From contig JAVBTR010000005.1 of the NCBI GenBank assembly GCA_031556065.1, positions 1-64,000 of the forward strand: DNA of 64,000 nucleotides, read 5' to 3'. Source of the DNA: JAVBTR01 sp031556065. GTDB taxonomy: Bacteria > Bacillota > Clostridia > Christensenellales > Aristaeellaceae. Shown here one piece after another: positions 1 to 9,294 of the stretch (its first letter is position 1; each line of letters starts with the position of its first letter). The notes beneath the pieces are model-generated. The model did no database searches and had not been told where the DNA came from. It was given only the letters and a program-made list of their open reading frames with translations. Both the position numbers and the translations under genes were made by a program.

Positions 1-2334
1 CTTAATCGCATTGGAAAGAAGGGAATGAAGCACCTGTTCAAAATGAGGCAGGTCTACCACGATCATATCATGAACAACCTTGATATCGGTTTCAATGGTT
101 ATCTGCTTTTTTGCAGCCTGTTTTCCAGCCATAGCCATCACATCGTTCAAGGCCCGCTTAAAGGAATAAGGGCGGAATTCCAGTTGCATTTCCCCGCTTT
201 CAAGAAGGGAAAAATCCAGCATGTTATTAACAATGCTCATAGCTGTGTGCGCTGTATCCTCAATCTGTCCTGCGATAGCGTGGCCCCTCTCCGGGGATCG
301 CTCCTGCTTGGCCAGTTGGGCTAGACCCAGCATGGCGTTCATGGGCGTCTTCAGTTCATGGCTCATAAGCATTAGGAACTTGCTCTTTAACTGGTTGGCT
401 TCCCATTCTTGAAGTGCGGCATTGGTAAGCATTTTCTCCCGCCGCTTTTCTTCACGAAGATCTCGATGGGTCACCAAAAGGCAGTTTCGTCCATTGAAGG
501 TAACCCTCTTTAAGTTCAAAATCACATCCAAAGGGTTTCCTGAATAGGTTAAAAACGGCCACTCTGTTTCCAGAGGTTCTTCCTGGGAAAGGGCTTGCTG
601 AAGCGTTTGGGTTAAGTCTTTGGCGGTAAAAGAACCGCCCTCAGGCCATATATACCCGTCCATGTTTACAGTTGCCGGAATTTCAAACAGCTTAAGCCAT
701 GCCGTATTGGCAAATACAAAAGTGTTTGTACTGGGCTCTACCATAGCTATGGGCAGCGGAGCGCTTTTAATCAAACGTACCATATCCTCATAGGCGTTTA
801 AAAGGTCCTTTCTGCTCTGCTCCAATTCTTCTACATTGGCCCCCCACATAACGAAGGCTTCCTTGCCCTGGTATTCCGAAAGAGCCAGGCTGTATTGAAA
901 ATGCTGCATTTGCCCCTGAGGCCCTTTTACCAGCCTTGGCACATTGGTCACATACTTTTGCTTGCGGCATTGGTCAAGCAAATCGCTTAAATAATCAACA
1001 CCCAGTTTGTCGCTCATCTTTTGCTCCGTATCATGCGCAACATGGTCTTCATAGTACTGGTTATGCTCCACAAGACGATCATCCACCACCAATGAAAAAG
1101 CCAATGGCGCGGTTTCGATCATTTGCTCAAAGCGATTCATTAATTCCTCCACATGCCCTTGAGACGCGCGAAGACTGGCATCGGCTTCTATTAATTGCTT
1201 GTTTCGTTTTTTCAGTCTAAAGGTCAGCTGTGCCAATATCACCGCCACGGCCAGGCATACCATCAAGGCCAGTGTCATAACGGGGTCCAGATAGGTTTGG
1301 CGCTTTGGCATGTTAAGTATTTGCGCATCGCTTGGCAATGGGCTGTTCAGCAAATGATACTTTGCCAGCACATCATAATCGAATATCCACTGGTTTTGAT
1401 CCCAGGCTTCGATCACCCCACTGTCAAGGGCATTATCCGGGTCTGAAAGCTTTTGCAGCATGCTCCGCCCTGCCGCTTCCCCCTGGGCATAAGCATTGGT
1501 ATACTTTCCCCCAAACTGGCCATAACCTTGGCTGGAATCCATCAGCCCGAAAATGGGAACCTTGGCATAGTAAGAAAGCATCTGCTGGAATTCCGCTTGG
1601 TAGTAAAAACTGCCGTCTCCGTCTACAAAATAAAACCCGCTCAGAACAAGGGTGCTTTCATCAAAGCCATGTACCTTTGTTATAAGCGCGTCTATGGTTA
1701 AATCGTCATTATATTCTATTTTTATCTGGCTTTCATAAGCATCCAACTGCTTTGCAATGGTTTTTTGCCATTCTCGGCCGGTAAGTGTATAATCATTGAT
1801 CACATAAACATGCTTTGTGCCAGGGAAGAGCTTCAGCATCATTTTCAGCGTTTCTTCCCCCGATATCCATTCCCGAATCACTGTAGCCTTGTTTTCCAGT
1901 GCGAGGGTTTCAAGACCCTCAGGCTGATTTAAGCCGCAGATCACCATCGGTACATTTTCTCTGGCCCCTAAGATCAAATCCCGATGGTGCAGGAAAAAGG
2001 CCAGCGCTTCATCATCTGAAATGATGATCCCATCCGGCGTTTTTTGTGAAAGTGCAAACTCCATATCATCAAGCGCCATGTGCTCCATCAGGGTCTCATC
2101 TGCCACCCTTAACACATTTAAAGGGTATTGCCTAACGGCGATACCACTTCGTATATTCAACGCCTCGCCGATCCCATTGGCTAATTCCTGCTGCCAGGTC
2201 AGTTCCTCTGAATAGGACGATAAAAGCAGTACCTGACCCAATTTCCCTACCGTAACCCCAGCGGCCACTGCGCTTGGGGCCAGCACAAAAACGGCCATGC
2301 CCAGTGCTGTCAAAAATGCAATTAGCTTCCGCAA
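1..2334 (-). CDS. Sensor histidine kinase with extracytoplasmic binding-protein-like domain (partial, 3' end outside window)
   Basis: I translated 778 codons without a stop; the frame runs off the left edge, so the rest of the ATPase domain and the end are missing. The chosen start is TTG at 2334, with an AAGGGG ribosome site 8 nt upstream. It gives a full signal peptide (Arg-Lys, then a hydrophobic stretch ending near VAAG), whereas the first in-frame ATG (2298) would cut it in half. Order: a periplasmic-type domain resembling the ABC_sub_bind fold (VLLLSSYSEELTW near residue 36), a membrane segment at about 352-372, two PAS-like domains (about 399-505 and 514-630), a HisKA H-box SHELKTPMN with His659, and the start of the HATPase N-box (LLSNAIK) at the edge. 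It would sense an extracellular ligand and phosphorylate a response regulator; any partner lies outside the window. Confidence 0.88.
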   Translation of the reverse strand, partial: MRKLIAFLTALGMAVFVLAPSAVAAGVTVGKLGQVLLLSSYSEELTWQQELANGIGEALNIRSGIAVRQYPLNVLRVADETLMEHMALDDMEFALSQKTPDGIIISDDEALAFFLHHRDLILGARENVPMVICGLNQPEGLETLALENKATVIREWISGEETLKMMLKLFPGTKHVYVINDYTLTGREWQKTIAKQLDAYESQIKIEYNDDLTIDALITKVHGFDESTLVLSGFYFVDGDGSFYYQAEFQQMLSYYAKVPIFGLMDSSQGYGQFGGKYTNAYAQGEAAGRSMLQKLSDPDNALDSGVIEAWDQNQWIFDYDVLAKYHLLNSPLPSDAQILNMPKRQTYLDPVMTLALMVCLAVAVILAQLTFRLKKRNKQLIEADASLRASQGHVEELMNRFEQMIETAPLAFSLVVDDRLVEHNQYYEDHVAHDTEQKMSDKLGVDYLSDLLDQCRKQKYVTNVPRLVKGPQGQMQHFQYSLALSEYQGKEAFVMWGANVEELEQSRKDLLNAYEDMVRLIKSAPLPIAMVEPSTNTFVFANTAWLKLFEIPATVNMDGYIWPEGGSFTAKDLTQTLQQALSQEEPLETEWPFLTYSGNPLDVILNLKRVTFNGRNCLLVTHRDLREEKRREKMLTNAALQEWEANQLKSKFLMLMSHELKTPMNAMLGLAQLAKQERSPERGHAIAGQIEDTAHTAMSIVNNMLDFSLLESGEMQLEFRPYSFKRALNDVMAMAGKQAAKKQITIETDIKVVHDMIVVDLPHFEQVLHSLLSNAIK

Positions 2335-2384
2335 GCGCTATGCCCCTTCGATTTTAAATTTTATTAACCATTAACGGTATATAG

Positions 2385-2412
2385 AGTATACCATATTTTT
2401 TGCAGCACGCAA
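2385..2412 (-). promoter_or_regulatory. Sigma-A promoter for the histidine kinase
   Basis: Read on the minus strand: TTGCGT (2412-2407), a 16-nt spacer, and TATACT (2390-2385) preceded by TGG, an extended -10. It lies between the M55 peptidase and kinase genes, so the kinase can be transcribed separately from the upstream operon. Confidence 0.6.
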
Positions 2413-2429
2413 CATTCATTTTCAACAAA

Positions 2430-3230
2430 TCATAAGCAGAAATGGAAGAAGGTCAGCGCATCCATATAGTTCTCGCAATTAAAGGCAACCGTATGCTCAT
2501 CTATCTGCTTTGCGCCGGGATAAAAGCTGTTGGAACGGGCTTTAAAATGCTCCCGGTAACGCACTTGGATATCGAAAGCTTCAGGCAACCGGATCAGGCA
2601 ATCGTTTTTGTCCAGCGTCATGGCCTCCGCCGCCGCCTTTTCAATGGCTTCCAATGCCTTTTTAGGATGCATGGCCACGCTGCCAGAACCAACGCCATAG
2701 GATACAGGCACAGTTATGGTGTTAGGGCTTATTTCCTTTACTGCGCCGCACAGCCGCGAATCTCCCGTGACCATTAAAAGGGGCACCCCCAGCATGGCCG
2801 CGGTATAAGCGTTTATCATCATTTCTGAAGCCACCGCGCCGTTGATCTTCACATACGTTAAGTTGGTATTCATGGTGTGGGCCAAGGGATTCCCACCCAT
2901 GGACGCACCAGAATGGTAGCCAGTTAAAAACACACCAGAAAAGCTTTCATCAAGCCCTGCCATCATAATCTTAGGATCGCTGCCCCAGCCGCGAAATACA
3001 CTGGCGCAAACTGGCAGTTCATCAGTGATAATGTTCCGGGCACTGTCATGCGCATCCTTTACCAATATTTCCTCCGCGCCTCCCAGAATAGCCCCTTCGC
3101 AGGCGGCGCTGACTTCTTCGGTCATGCGTTTGGCAAAAGGGGCATATTCGCCGTTGCTTTTGCTGGTTTCGGCCCAATTGGCAATGCCGCAGGTGCCTTC
3201 AATGTCTGCCGAAATAAAAATCTTTTTCAT
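2430..3230 (-). CDS. M55 family D-aminopeptidase (DppA-like)
   Basis: 266 residues, the usual length for DppA-type zinc D-aminopeptidases, which release N-terminal D-amino acids such as D-Ala from short peptides. The ligand pattern of the family is visible: Asp9 and Glu11 (ADIEG), His61 (KDAHDSA), His106 (GYHSG) and Glu136, plus His118 in AHTMNT at the place of the catalytic His. The family forms cytosolic decamers. It starts 1 nt after the M20 gene's stop codon and follows alanine racemase, so alr, M20 and M55 form one operon that fits recycling of D-Ala-containing (cell-wall-like) peptides. Family assignment is secure; the substrate is inferred. Confidence 0.9.
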   Translation of the reverse strand: MKKIFISADIEGTCGIANWAETSKSNGEYAPFAKRMTEEVSAACEGAILGGAEEILVKDAHDSARNIITDELPVCASVFRGWGSDPKIMMAGLDESFSGVFLTGYHSGASMGGNPLAHTMNTNLTYVKINGAVASEMMINAYTAAMLGVPLLMVTGDSRLCGAVKEISPNTITVPVSYGVGSGSVAMHPKKALEAIEKAAAEAMTLDKNDCLIRLPEAFDIQVRYREHFKARSNSFYPGAKQIDEHTVAFNCENYMDALTFFHFCL

Positions 3231-3231
3231 T

Positions 3232-4347
3232 TTACTTTCCTCCGTTCAAATAGTTCATTGCAATGGCCGCTTGCAGTGCAGCTCCGATTTCCAATACGTC
3301 TTCATCGATTTGAAAGGTGTCTGTATGAATGGGGGTCCCTTTGCCACATCCCAAATCATAGTAGAGCCCCGGCGTCTGTTCAATGAAAAAGGAAAAGCTT
3401 TCCACCCCAAGGCTGGGGTTTTTACGGATGATCAGTTTTTCCTTTGGGGCACAGGCTTCTAAAATACGGTGCAGCGTTGGATCGTTGTACACACTTTGGT
3501 AGCTATCCCTGAAAACCACTTCCCCCGCTGCCCCATTGGCAGCGCAGATGCCTTGAACAGTTTCAATGATACGCTGGCGCAAGTACCCTTCCGCTTGCTT
3601 GCTTAAGGCACGCAGCGTACCGTGGAGATTAAGCTTTTCACACACCACGTTGGATGCCGTGCCGCCGCTTATTTCCCCAAAGGAAAGGGCCGCCGCCTCG
3701 AAGGGGGAAATATTCCGGCTGATCAGCGTCTGCAAAGCAAGGATCACCTGGGCGCCAATCACAATGGCATCGATCCCCCGTTCTGGGTACGCTCCATGGC
3801 AGGCCTTGCCGATTATTTCCACACGGATATCCGTGCTGGAACCGGACACGGCCTCCGGCTTTGTGTAAATGGTTCCCAAAGGGAAATCCGGGTTCATGTG
3901 CAGGCCAATCACCGCGTCCACGTGTGGGTTTTCCAGGCAGCCTGCAGCCACCATATCCTTGCCGCCACCCTTTGTTTCCTCCTGGGGTTCGAAAAACAGC
4001 TTCACATTCCCATGCAAGCTTTGCCTGTTCAAATTTAATATCTGTGCCGCGCCTAAAGCAATAGCCATATGGGCATCGTGGCCACAGGCATGCATAACCC
4101 CTTCCCGGCAAGAAGCGAACCCCTGACCTGTTTTTTCCATAATAGGAAGCGCGTCCATATCCGCCCGCAGAGCAATGGTTTTGCCTGGATGCCCACCGCG
4201 AATCAGCCCTACCACAGCATTTTGCCCTTGATAAATTTGCGTTTCAATGCCCATCTCAGCGCATTTCTCCAGTATATAGGCTTGGGTTTCCTTTTCTTGA
4301 CCAGAAAGCTCCGGGTAATGGTGCAAATGCCTGTAAATGTCTTTCAT
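3232..4347 (-). CDS. M20 family metallo-amidohydrolase / peptidase
   Basis: About 371 residues. Typical M20D features are HACGHDAHM near residues 86-94 (metal ligands), ADMDALP just upstream and PQEETKGGG for the catalytic Glu. Relatives remove N-acyl groups or cleave dipeptide-like amides (hippurate, N-acetyl-diaminopimelate, aminoacylase types); which one cannot be told from sequence alone. I chose ATG 4347, not the upstream in-frame ATG at 4371, because a GGAG site lies 10 nt before it and the longer form would overlap alr. The gap to alr is 4 nt. It is the middle gene of the alr-M20-M55 operon. Confidence 0.88.
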   Translation of the reverse strand: MKDIYRHLHHYPELSGQEKETQAYILEKCAEMGIETQIYQGQNAVVGLIRGGHPGKTIALRADMDALPIMEKTGQGFASCREGVMHACGHDAHMAIALGAAQILNLNRQSLHGNVKLFFEPQEETKGGGKDMVAAGCLENPHVDAVIGLHMNPDFPLGTIYTKPEAVSGSSTDIRVEIIGKACHGAYPERGIDAIVIGAQVILALQTLISRNISPFEAAALSFGEISGGTASNVVCEKLNLHGTLRALSKQAEGYLRQRIIETVQGICAANGAAGEVVFRDSYQSVYNDPTLHRILEACAPKEKLIIRKNPSLGVESFSFFIEQTPGLYYDLGCGKGTPIHTDTFQIDEDVLEIGAALQAAIAMNYLNGGK

Positions 4348-4351
4348 AAGC

Positions 4352-5410
4352 TTATTTCTCCAAATAAACACGTTGTGGCCGCTGGGATAAAATGGCGATC
4401 ATTTCATTGCGGTTGCTGGCCGCCCAACTGGCATACATAAGGTATGAAATCTCATTCCCCAATAGGGTGACCTTGTCCCCTGCCTGGACGCCCTCAATGC
4501 CCGTCACATCCGCCATCATCTGGTCCATACACACCAGAGACAGAACCGGTGCCAGCTGGCCGCCAATGGCTACGCTGGCCTTTTTCGCCATTCGCCTGGG
4601 GTATCCGTCCCCATAGCCTGCCTGGATGGTGGCAATAAGGGTATCGCTTTCCAGGGGAGCGCTATCGTCATAGCCTACATAATCGCCCTTTTTTGCCAAG
4701 TGTACTCTTGTTACTGTGGAATAAAAAGCCAGGGTTTCATGGCAAAGAAAACCCATCTGTTCACTGCCAAAAGGCCGTACACCATATAAAAACGCGCCTA
4801 TACGTACCCGTGTATGGTGAAAATCTTTATAGCGCACCATGCCGATGGAATCGCAAATATGCACATCCTTCACACAACCCAACCTTTCCCAGGCTTCCAT
4901 CAGAAGGGCGTGCTGGGCTTCGTCATGCTCACGGTCAATCAGCGATAAATGGGAGAACAGCCCCTGCACCTGTATGTTTTCCATTTGGCAGACGGCCCTC
5001 ATATGATCAATGCTTGTAAAGCCCAGGCGGTGAAAGCCTGTATCCATTTTTAGCTGCACCTTTGTGGGCCGGGTGATCTGTCTGGCCTTTTCCAAAGATG
5101 AAAGGCTGATTACAATATCCTTTTCGGCCAGCTGGGAAAGCAGGTGGTCTTCCGATTCGCCCATCACGATAATCTCACCCTCAATGCCGCTGTCCCGAAG
5201 GGTAATGGCCTCTCCCGCCCCGCTGACGGCGAAGCTTTTGCAGCCCGCCCTTTGAAGGGCCTTACCCACCTCCGCCATGCCATGGCCGTAAGCGTTGGCC
5301 TTTAAAACGCAGGTAACGGCAGTATCCGTGTCTACCAAAGAAAGAGCGGTTCGATAATTTTCTTTTAATTTATCCAAATTGATTTCAATCCAAGTGAAGC
5401 CGTGCTCCAT
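4352..5410 (-). CDS. alr: Alanine racemase
   Basis: 352 residues, PLP-dependent interconversion of L- and D-alanine for peptidoglycan. The PLP lysine is Lys37 in LKANAYGHG. The second base, tyrosine, is in GYDDSAPL, followed by GYGDGYPR (usually GYADG-R) and the substrate-site region VCMDQMM. Fold-III barrel N-terminal and beta C-terminal domains are of normal length. The start ATG has AGGAAG about 9 nt upstream. First gene of the alr-M20-M55 operon, behind an extended -10 promoter. Whether this is the biosynthetic or a catabolic racemase is open; its company (D-aminopeptidase, amidohydrolase) would suit a recycling or catabolic role too. Confidence 0.95.
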   Translation of the reverse strand: MEHGFTWIEINLDKLKENYRTALSLVDTDTAVTCVLKANAYGHGMAEVGKALQRAGCKSFAVSGAGEAITLRDSGIEGEIIVMGESEDHLLSQLAEKDIVISLSSLEKARQITRPTKVQLKMDTGFHRLGFTSIDHMRAVCQMENIQVQGLFSHLSLIDREHDEAQHALLMEAWERLGCVKDVHICDSIGMVRYKDFHHTRVRIGAFLYGVRPFGSEQMGFLCHETLAFYSTVTRVHLAKKGDYVGYDDSAPLESDTLIATIQAGYGDGYPRRMAKKASVAIGGQLAPVLSLVCMDQMMADVTGIEGVQAGDKVTLLGNEISYLMYASWAASNRNEMIAILSQRPQRVYLEK

Positions 5411-5438
5411 GCCATCGCTTCCTTTCCCTGACTAGAAT

Positions 5439-5466
5439 ATTTTAACAGATAATCATTGAAATGCAA
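5439..5466 (-). promoter_or_regulatory. Promoter for the alr operon
   Basis: Minus strand: TTGCAT (5466-5461), 16 nt, TAAAAT (5444-5439) with TGT just before it (extended -10). It shares a 110-bp intergenic region with the divergent oxidoreductase promoter. Confidence 0.55.
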
Positions 5467-5490
5467 GGTTTCAAACAGCGGATAACCTGG

Positions 5491-5496
5491 TATAAT
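5491..5496 (+). promoter_or_regulatory. Extended -10 promoter for the FAD oxidoreductase
   Basis: TATAAT preceded by TGG; the best -35 candidate is the poor TTTCAA 16 nt upstream, so recognition probably rests on the extended -10. The RBS AAGGAGG is at 5504-5510, 10 nt before the ATG. Confidence 0.6.
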
Positions 5497-5520
5497 TATG
5501 AATAAGGAGGCGAAAACCAA

Positions 5521-6660
5521 ATGCCAAACCACGTAATTATCGGCACAGGGGCCGCTGGGCTCAACTGTGCCAAAGCCATACGTTCACGGGACAAAAGCGC
5601 CAGCATCACCTTAATTGGCCGAGAAGAGCAATATCCCTATGACCGGCCAGGTTTATCGGCCCTTGTGGGAAGTGGTGCCGGGTTCGATAGCATTATTATG
5701 GAAAAACCAGAGTTTTACCAAGAAAACGGATTGGAGCTGCTTTATGGTACCGCTGCTGTTGAGGTGGACCCCATTGGCAAAACCATTCAATTATCAACAG
5801 GTGAAGCTCTTTCCTACGATAAATTATGCCTGGCCACAGGCGCTACGCCCTTTAACCCCTATACCCAGGACGTTTATACCCTGCGCACCTATGAGGATGC
5901 CACTGCTATATTAAAAAACCTAAAAGGAAAGCCTGTCTTTATTGTAGGCGGCGGCATACTGGGGCTGGAAGCAGCCATGGCCCTGACCAAGCAAGGCTGC
6001 AAGGTATCCATCGCCGACCGCGGTCCTTACCTGCTCCCACTTCAGGCGGATGCATACACCGGGGAAAAAATCAAAGCACGCCTTGAATCCCTTGGTATCA
6101 GCGTCTATTTGGGCACCTCTGTCAAAACCCTGTTAAAAGACAGCGTCATTTTAGAAGACGGCCATCAGGTTCCCTGCAAAGCTCTCCTGGTCTCTATTGG
6201 TGTGCGCAGCGAAACAAGTCTGGCCAAGGCCATTGGTCTGGCCATGAATCGCGGAATCATCATCAATGAAAAATGTGAAACCAGCCAGCGGGATATTTAT
6301 GCCTGCGGGGATTGCGCAGAATTCAATGGCATTGCCGGGGGGCAATGGGCCATCGCTGTGGAGCAAGGCGAAACCGCCGGTGCCCAAATGGCTGGTGAGT
6401 CCGCTGCCCTATACCAACCAGAACTGCCCATGATGGTATTTAACGCCCCAGGGCTAAACCTTTTTTCCGGCGGGCAGCTTTCAGGGGAAGATTTGGAGCA
6501 TGCGATTCTGGAAAAACCGGGGGCTTATGCCCATCTCACCTTTCGCGATGGCCGAGTTTGTGGTACACTATTGCTTGGCGCGAGCCAGGCCCAGGGGAAA
6601 GCCATTGCGTTACTGAATACGCACGCTTTAAAGGCCCAGGCTCTTACGCTTTTAGATTAA
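5521..6660 (+). CDS. FAD/NAD(P)-dependent oxidoreductase (rubredoxin/ferredoxin reductase type)
   Basis: 379 residues of the two-dinucleotide-binding-domain class. The N-terminal FAD motif GTGAAGLNCAKA starts at residue 8, a second Rossmann motif VGGGILGLEAA (NAD(P)) near residue 142, and the C-terminal FAD signature ACGDCAEF near residue 261. No redox-active CxxC is evident between them, so it is not a thioredoxin-reductase-type enzyme; NADH:rubredoxin reductases and NirB-like N-terminal modules are the closest kinds. Likely cytosolic electron transfer from NAD(P)H to a small iron protein, possibly in oxygen defence. No partner gene is adjacent. It is followed after 20 nt by an ABC-F gene. 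Confidence 0.85.
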   Translation: MPNHVIIGTGAAGLNCAKAIRSRDKSASITLIGREEQYPYDRPGLSALVGSGAGFDSIIMEKPEFYQENGLELLYGTAAVEVDPIGKTIQLSTGEALSYDKLCLATGATPFNPYTQDVYTLRTYEDATAILKNLKGKPVFIVGGGILGLEAAMALTKQGCKVSIADRGPYLLPLQADAYTGEKIKARLESLGISVYLGTSVKTLLKDSVILEDGHQVPCKALLVSIGVRSETSLAKAIGLAMNRGIIINEKCETSQRDIYACGDCAEFNGIAGGQWAIAVEQGETAGAQMAGESAALYQPELPMMVFNAPGLNLFSGGQLSGEDLEHAILEKPGAYAHLTFRDGRVCGTLLLGASQAQGKAIALLNTHALKAQALTLLD

Positions 6661-6680
6661 CGTAGACGGGCGGTTTACCA

Positions 6681-8456
6681 ATGGCGCAAGCGTTTTCTTT
6701 GGAACAGGTAACCCTTCATTACAGTGAAAAAGAATTGCTCACCAATGTCTCTCTTTCTGTTACGGAAGGGGAAAGGGTGGGCATTGTAGGGCTCAACGGG
6801 GCGGGAAAATCCACCCTTTTGAAACTGATCGCCGGGGTGGAAAAGCCGGATTTGGGCCAGGTAACCATGAAAAATGGCCTCACCTTCTCCTACTTGACCC
6901 AAGCGCCGGATTTGAATCCAGAATTATCCATTGTTGCCCAAGTGCTATTTATGTGCAACATGAATAATGAAAAGGGATACGAGGCCAAATCGGTTTTAAC
7001 CCGCCTGGGCTTTACGGATTTAACCCAAACCTGCGGCCATTTGTCTGGTGGCCAGCAAAAACGGGTAGCCTTGGCGGCTGCTATTTTAAACCCCTCCGAT
7101 TTGCTTTTAATGGATGAACCCACCAACCACATCGACGCGGGCATGATCGAATGGCTTGAAAGCTTCCTGAAAAAATACCGGGGCACCCTTATGATGGTCA
7201 CCCACGACCGCTACTTTTTAGATCGGGTCTGCACCCGCATTTTAGAGGTAACCGGCGGCAAAATTGAAAGCTACAATGCCAACTACGAAGGGTATCTGCT
7301 GCAAAAAGCCCAAAGAGAAGAAATGGAAGCCGCCACCCAAAGAAAGAAGCAAAGCCTTTTCAAAACTGAGCTGGCGTGGATTCAGCGGGGGGCTCAAGCC
7401 CGCAGCACCAAGGCCAAGGGCCGCATTGAAAAGTTTGAGGAACTTGAAAACAGCCTTTCAAGGGATGCCAAAGCAGCGCCTATCCAGATCGCCTCCGTTG
7501 CCAGCCGTCTGGGCAAAAAAATCCTTTCCTGTGAGCATGTATCCAAGACCCTGGGCGGCAAAAAATTGATAGAAGATTTCTCCTATTCCTTCCTGCGGGA
7601 TGACCGTATCGGCGTCATTGGGGAAAACGGAGCTGGAAAAACCACCTTGCTTAAATTGCTTATGGATCAATTGGAGCCGGACTCCGGTACCATCCAAAGA
7701 GGTGAAACCCTGCGTTTTGGGTACTTTGCCCAGCATTTTCCCCAGATGGATGAAACTGTAAAGCTTATCGATGCGGCCCGAAATGTGGCGGTAAAGGTTT
7801 ACACACCCGACGGGGAGCTTACTGCCGGGCAGATGCTGGAAAGGTTTTTGTTCCCCTCCCACATGCACCACCAGCAGGTCTCCCGCTTATCCGGCGGTGA
7901 AAAGCGCCGTTTATACCTTTTACAGGTTTTATTAACAGCGCCAAACGTGCTTTTGCTGGATGAACCAACCAACGATCTGGATATTGAAACCCTTACCGTT
8001 TTAGAGGATTATCTGGATTCCTTCCAGGGCGCAGTTATCACCGTTACCCATGACCGTTATTTCCTGGATCGGGTTACAAAGCGGCTTTTCGCCCTGGAAA
8101 ACGGCCAAATGACACCCTATGAGAACGGCTACGAAGAATACCGCGAAACCCTATTGGGAAAAGAGCCGCCTGCCGAACCTAAAACACAAAAGCCCCGTGA
8201 AACCCAACAAAAGGCAGAAAAAAGGCGCTTCACCTTTAAGGAGCAGCGTGATTATGAAACCATTGAACAAACCATAGAGGCTTTGGAAAAAAGCCTTGAA
8301 GAAACAGCCCAGGCAATCGATGCCAACGCCAGCGATTACGTAAAGGTGGAAGAGCTAATGGCCCAGCAGACAAAGGCAGAAGAGGCCCTGATGGAAGCCA
8401 TGGAACGCTATGTTTACCTGCAGGATTTATTCGAATCTTTTAAAAAGGAACCTTGA
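6681..8456 (+). CDS. ABC-F family ATPase (Uup/YfmR-like translation factor)
   Basis: 591 residues with two ATPase cassettes and no membrane segments. Cassette 1 has GLNGAGKST (about residue 36), LSGGQQKR and LLMDEPTNHID; cassette 2 has GENGAGKTT (about residue 314), LSGGEKRR and LLLDEPTNDLD. The linker between them carries the basic RGAQARSTKAKGR helix that reaches the ribosomal P site in this family, and the C-terminal 75 residues form a charged coiled coil as in Uup. Such proteins act on stalled ribosomes; some members give antibiotic resistance, but the Uup-like tail argues for a housekeeping role. The RBS is weak (GGGCGG); the gene is probably co-transcribed with the oxidoreductase. Its 3' end overlaps the convergent rluA-type gene by 17 nt. 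Confidence 0.92.
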   Translation: MAQAFSLEQVTLHYSEKELLTNVSLSVTEGERVGIVGLNGAGKSTLLKLIAGVEKPDLGQVTMKNGLTFSYLTQAPDLNPELSIVAQVLFMCNMNNEKGYEAKSVLTRLGFTDLTQTCGHLSGGQQKRVALAAAILNPSDLLLMDEPTNHIDAGMIEWLESFLKKYRGTLMMVTHDRYFLDRVCTRILEVTGGKIESYNANYEGYLLQKAQREEMEAATQRKKQSLFKTELAWIQRGAQARSTKAKGRIEKFEELENSLSRDAKAAPIQIASVASRLGKKILSCEHVSKTLGGKKLIEDFSYSFLRDDRIGVIGENGAGKTTLLKLLMDQLEPDSGTIQRGETLRFGYFAQHFPQMDETVKLIDAARNVAVKVYTPDGELTAGQMLERFLFPSHMHHQQVSRLSGGEKRRLYLLQVLLTAPNVLLLDEPTNDLDIETLTVLEDYLDSFQGAVITVTHDRYFLDRVTKRLFALENGQMTPYENGYEEYRETLLGKEPPAEPKTQKPRETQQKAEKRRFTFKEQRDYETIEQTIEALEKSLEETAQAIDANASDYVKVEELMAQQTKAEEALMEAMERYVYLQDLFESFKKEP

Positions 8457-9291
8457 TTTCAAAAGCTTTCCCTTCCATATAGCTTAAACATCCCTCTACA
8501 TGAAACGTTAAGCGGCTGGCGCAAAGCATCAGCCGCTTTGCTTTTTGGGCTTTGTTAAAAGCCCTGTCGCCATAGAGATCGTCACCTAAAATGGGGTGGC
8601 CTAAAAAGGCCAAATGGGCGCGAATCTGGTGAGTACGGCCAGTGATCAGCGAAACCTTCAGCCGGGATACCTCCCCCGGTGCTACCACCTCATACCCTGT
8701 TACGATCTTTTGAGTGCCCGGAGTGCCCTTGGTAATAACACGGACTTTTCCCTCCTGGGCGTTTTTAAGCAAAAACGCTTCCTTCACCGCCGCCTCGGGC
8801 TTAGGCGTGCCCTTTACCAAACAGGCGTACTCCTTTTCCATGGTGCGTTCAAAAAAGGCCTCCCGCAAAAGACTCTCGGCCTGTTCATTCTTGGCAAACA
8901 ACAATAACCCGCAGGTTTTATTATCCAGCCGGTGGCAAAGAAATACCTTTTCCGTAGCCAGGTATTTTTTTGCCAGGTCCAGCATGGTCACGCCCACCCC
9001 ATCATCTTCGTGAACGCTGATCCCCTGAGGCTTATCCACCAAGAGCAAATTGTCATCCTCATGCACAACCTTCAGAGGTGGTTCCCCTCCAAAGGCGGTG
9101 TACACCTGTACTTTAGCCCCTGGCTGAGTCATGGCATCGGCCTTGACTCTGCTACCATTTTGCTTTACATCTTTGCGGGAAAACGCTTCCCGAAGAGCCG
9201 TGGCCGGCAGTTCGGGAAGCGCCTTTTTTAGGTATTTTTCAAGCCGCATGGGCTCCAATTCATCGGGGATCAAAAGTTCATATAACGTCAT
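8440..9291 (-). CDS. RluA family pseudouridine synthase
   Basis: 283 residues. An N-terminal S4-like RNA-binding segment (RLEKYLKKALPELP, then SRKDVKQNG) is followed by the catalytic domain with HRLDNKTCGLLLF, whose Asp is the catalytic residue, and the GRTHQIRAHL motif. It isomerises uridine in rRNA or tRNA; which position cannot be told. It is the last gene of the ilvE operon, 3 nt after the preceding unknown gene, and overlaps the convergent ABC-F gene by 17 nt, leaving no room for a terminator between them. Confidence 0.93.
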   Translation of the reverse strand: MTLYELLIPDELEPMRLEKYLKKALPELPATALREAFSRKDVKQNGSRVKADAMTQPGAKVQVYTAFGGEPPLKVVHEDDNLLLVDKPQGISVHEDDGVGVTMLDLAKKYLATEKVFLCHRLDNKTCGLLLFAKNEQAESLLREAFFERTMEKEYACLVKGTPKPEAAVKEAFLLKNAQEGKVRVITKGTPGTQKIVTGYEVVAPGEVSRLKVSLITGRTHQIRAHLAFLGHPILGDDLYGDRAFNKAQKAKRLMLCASRLTFHVEGCLSYMEGKAFEIKVPF

Positions 9292-9294
9292 GTA

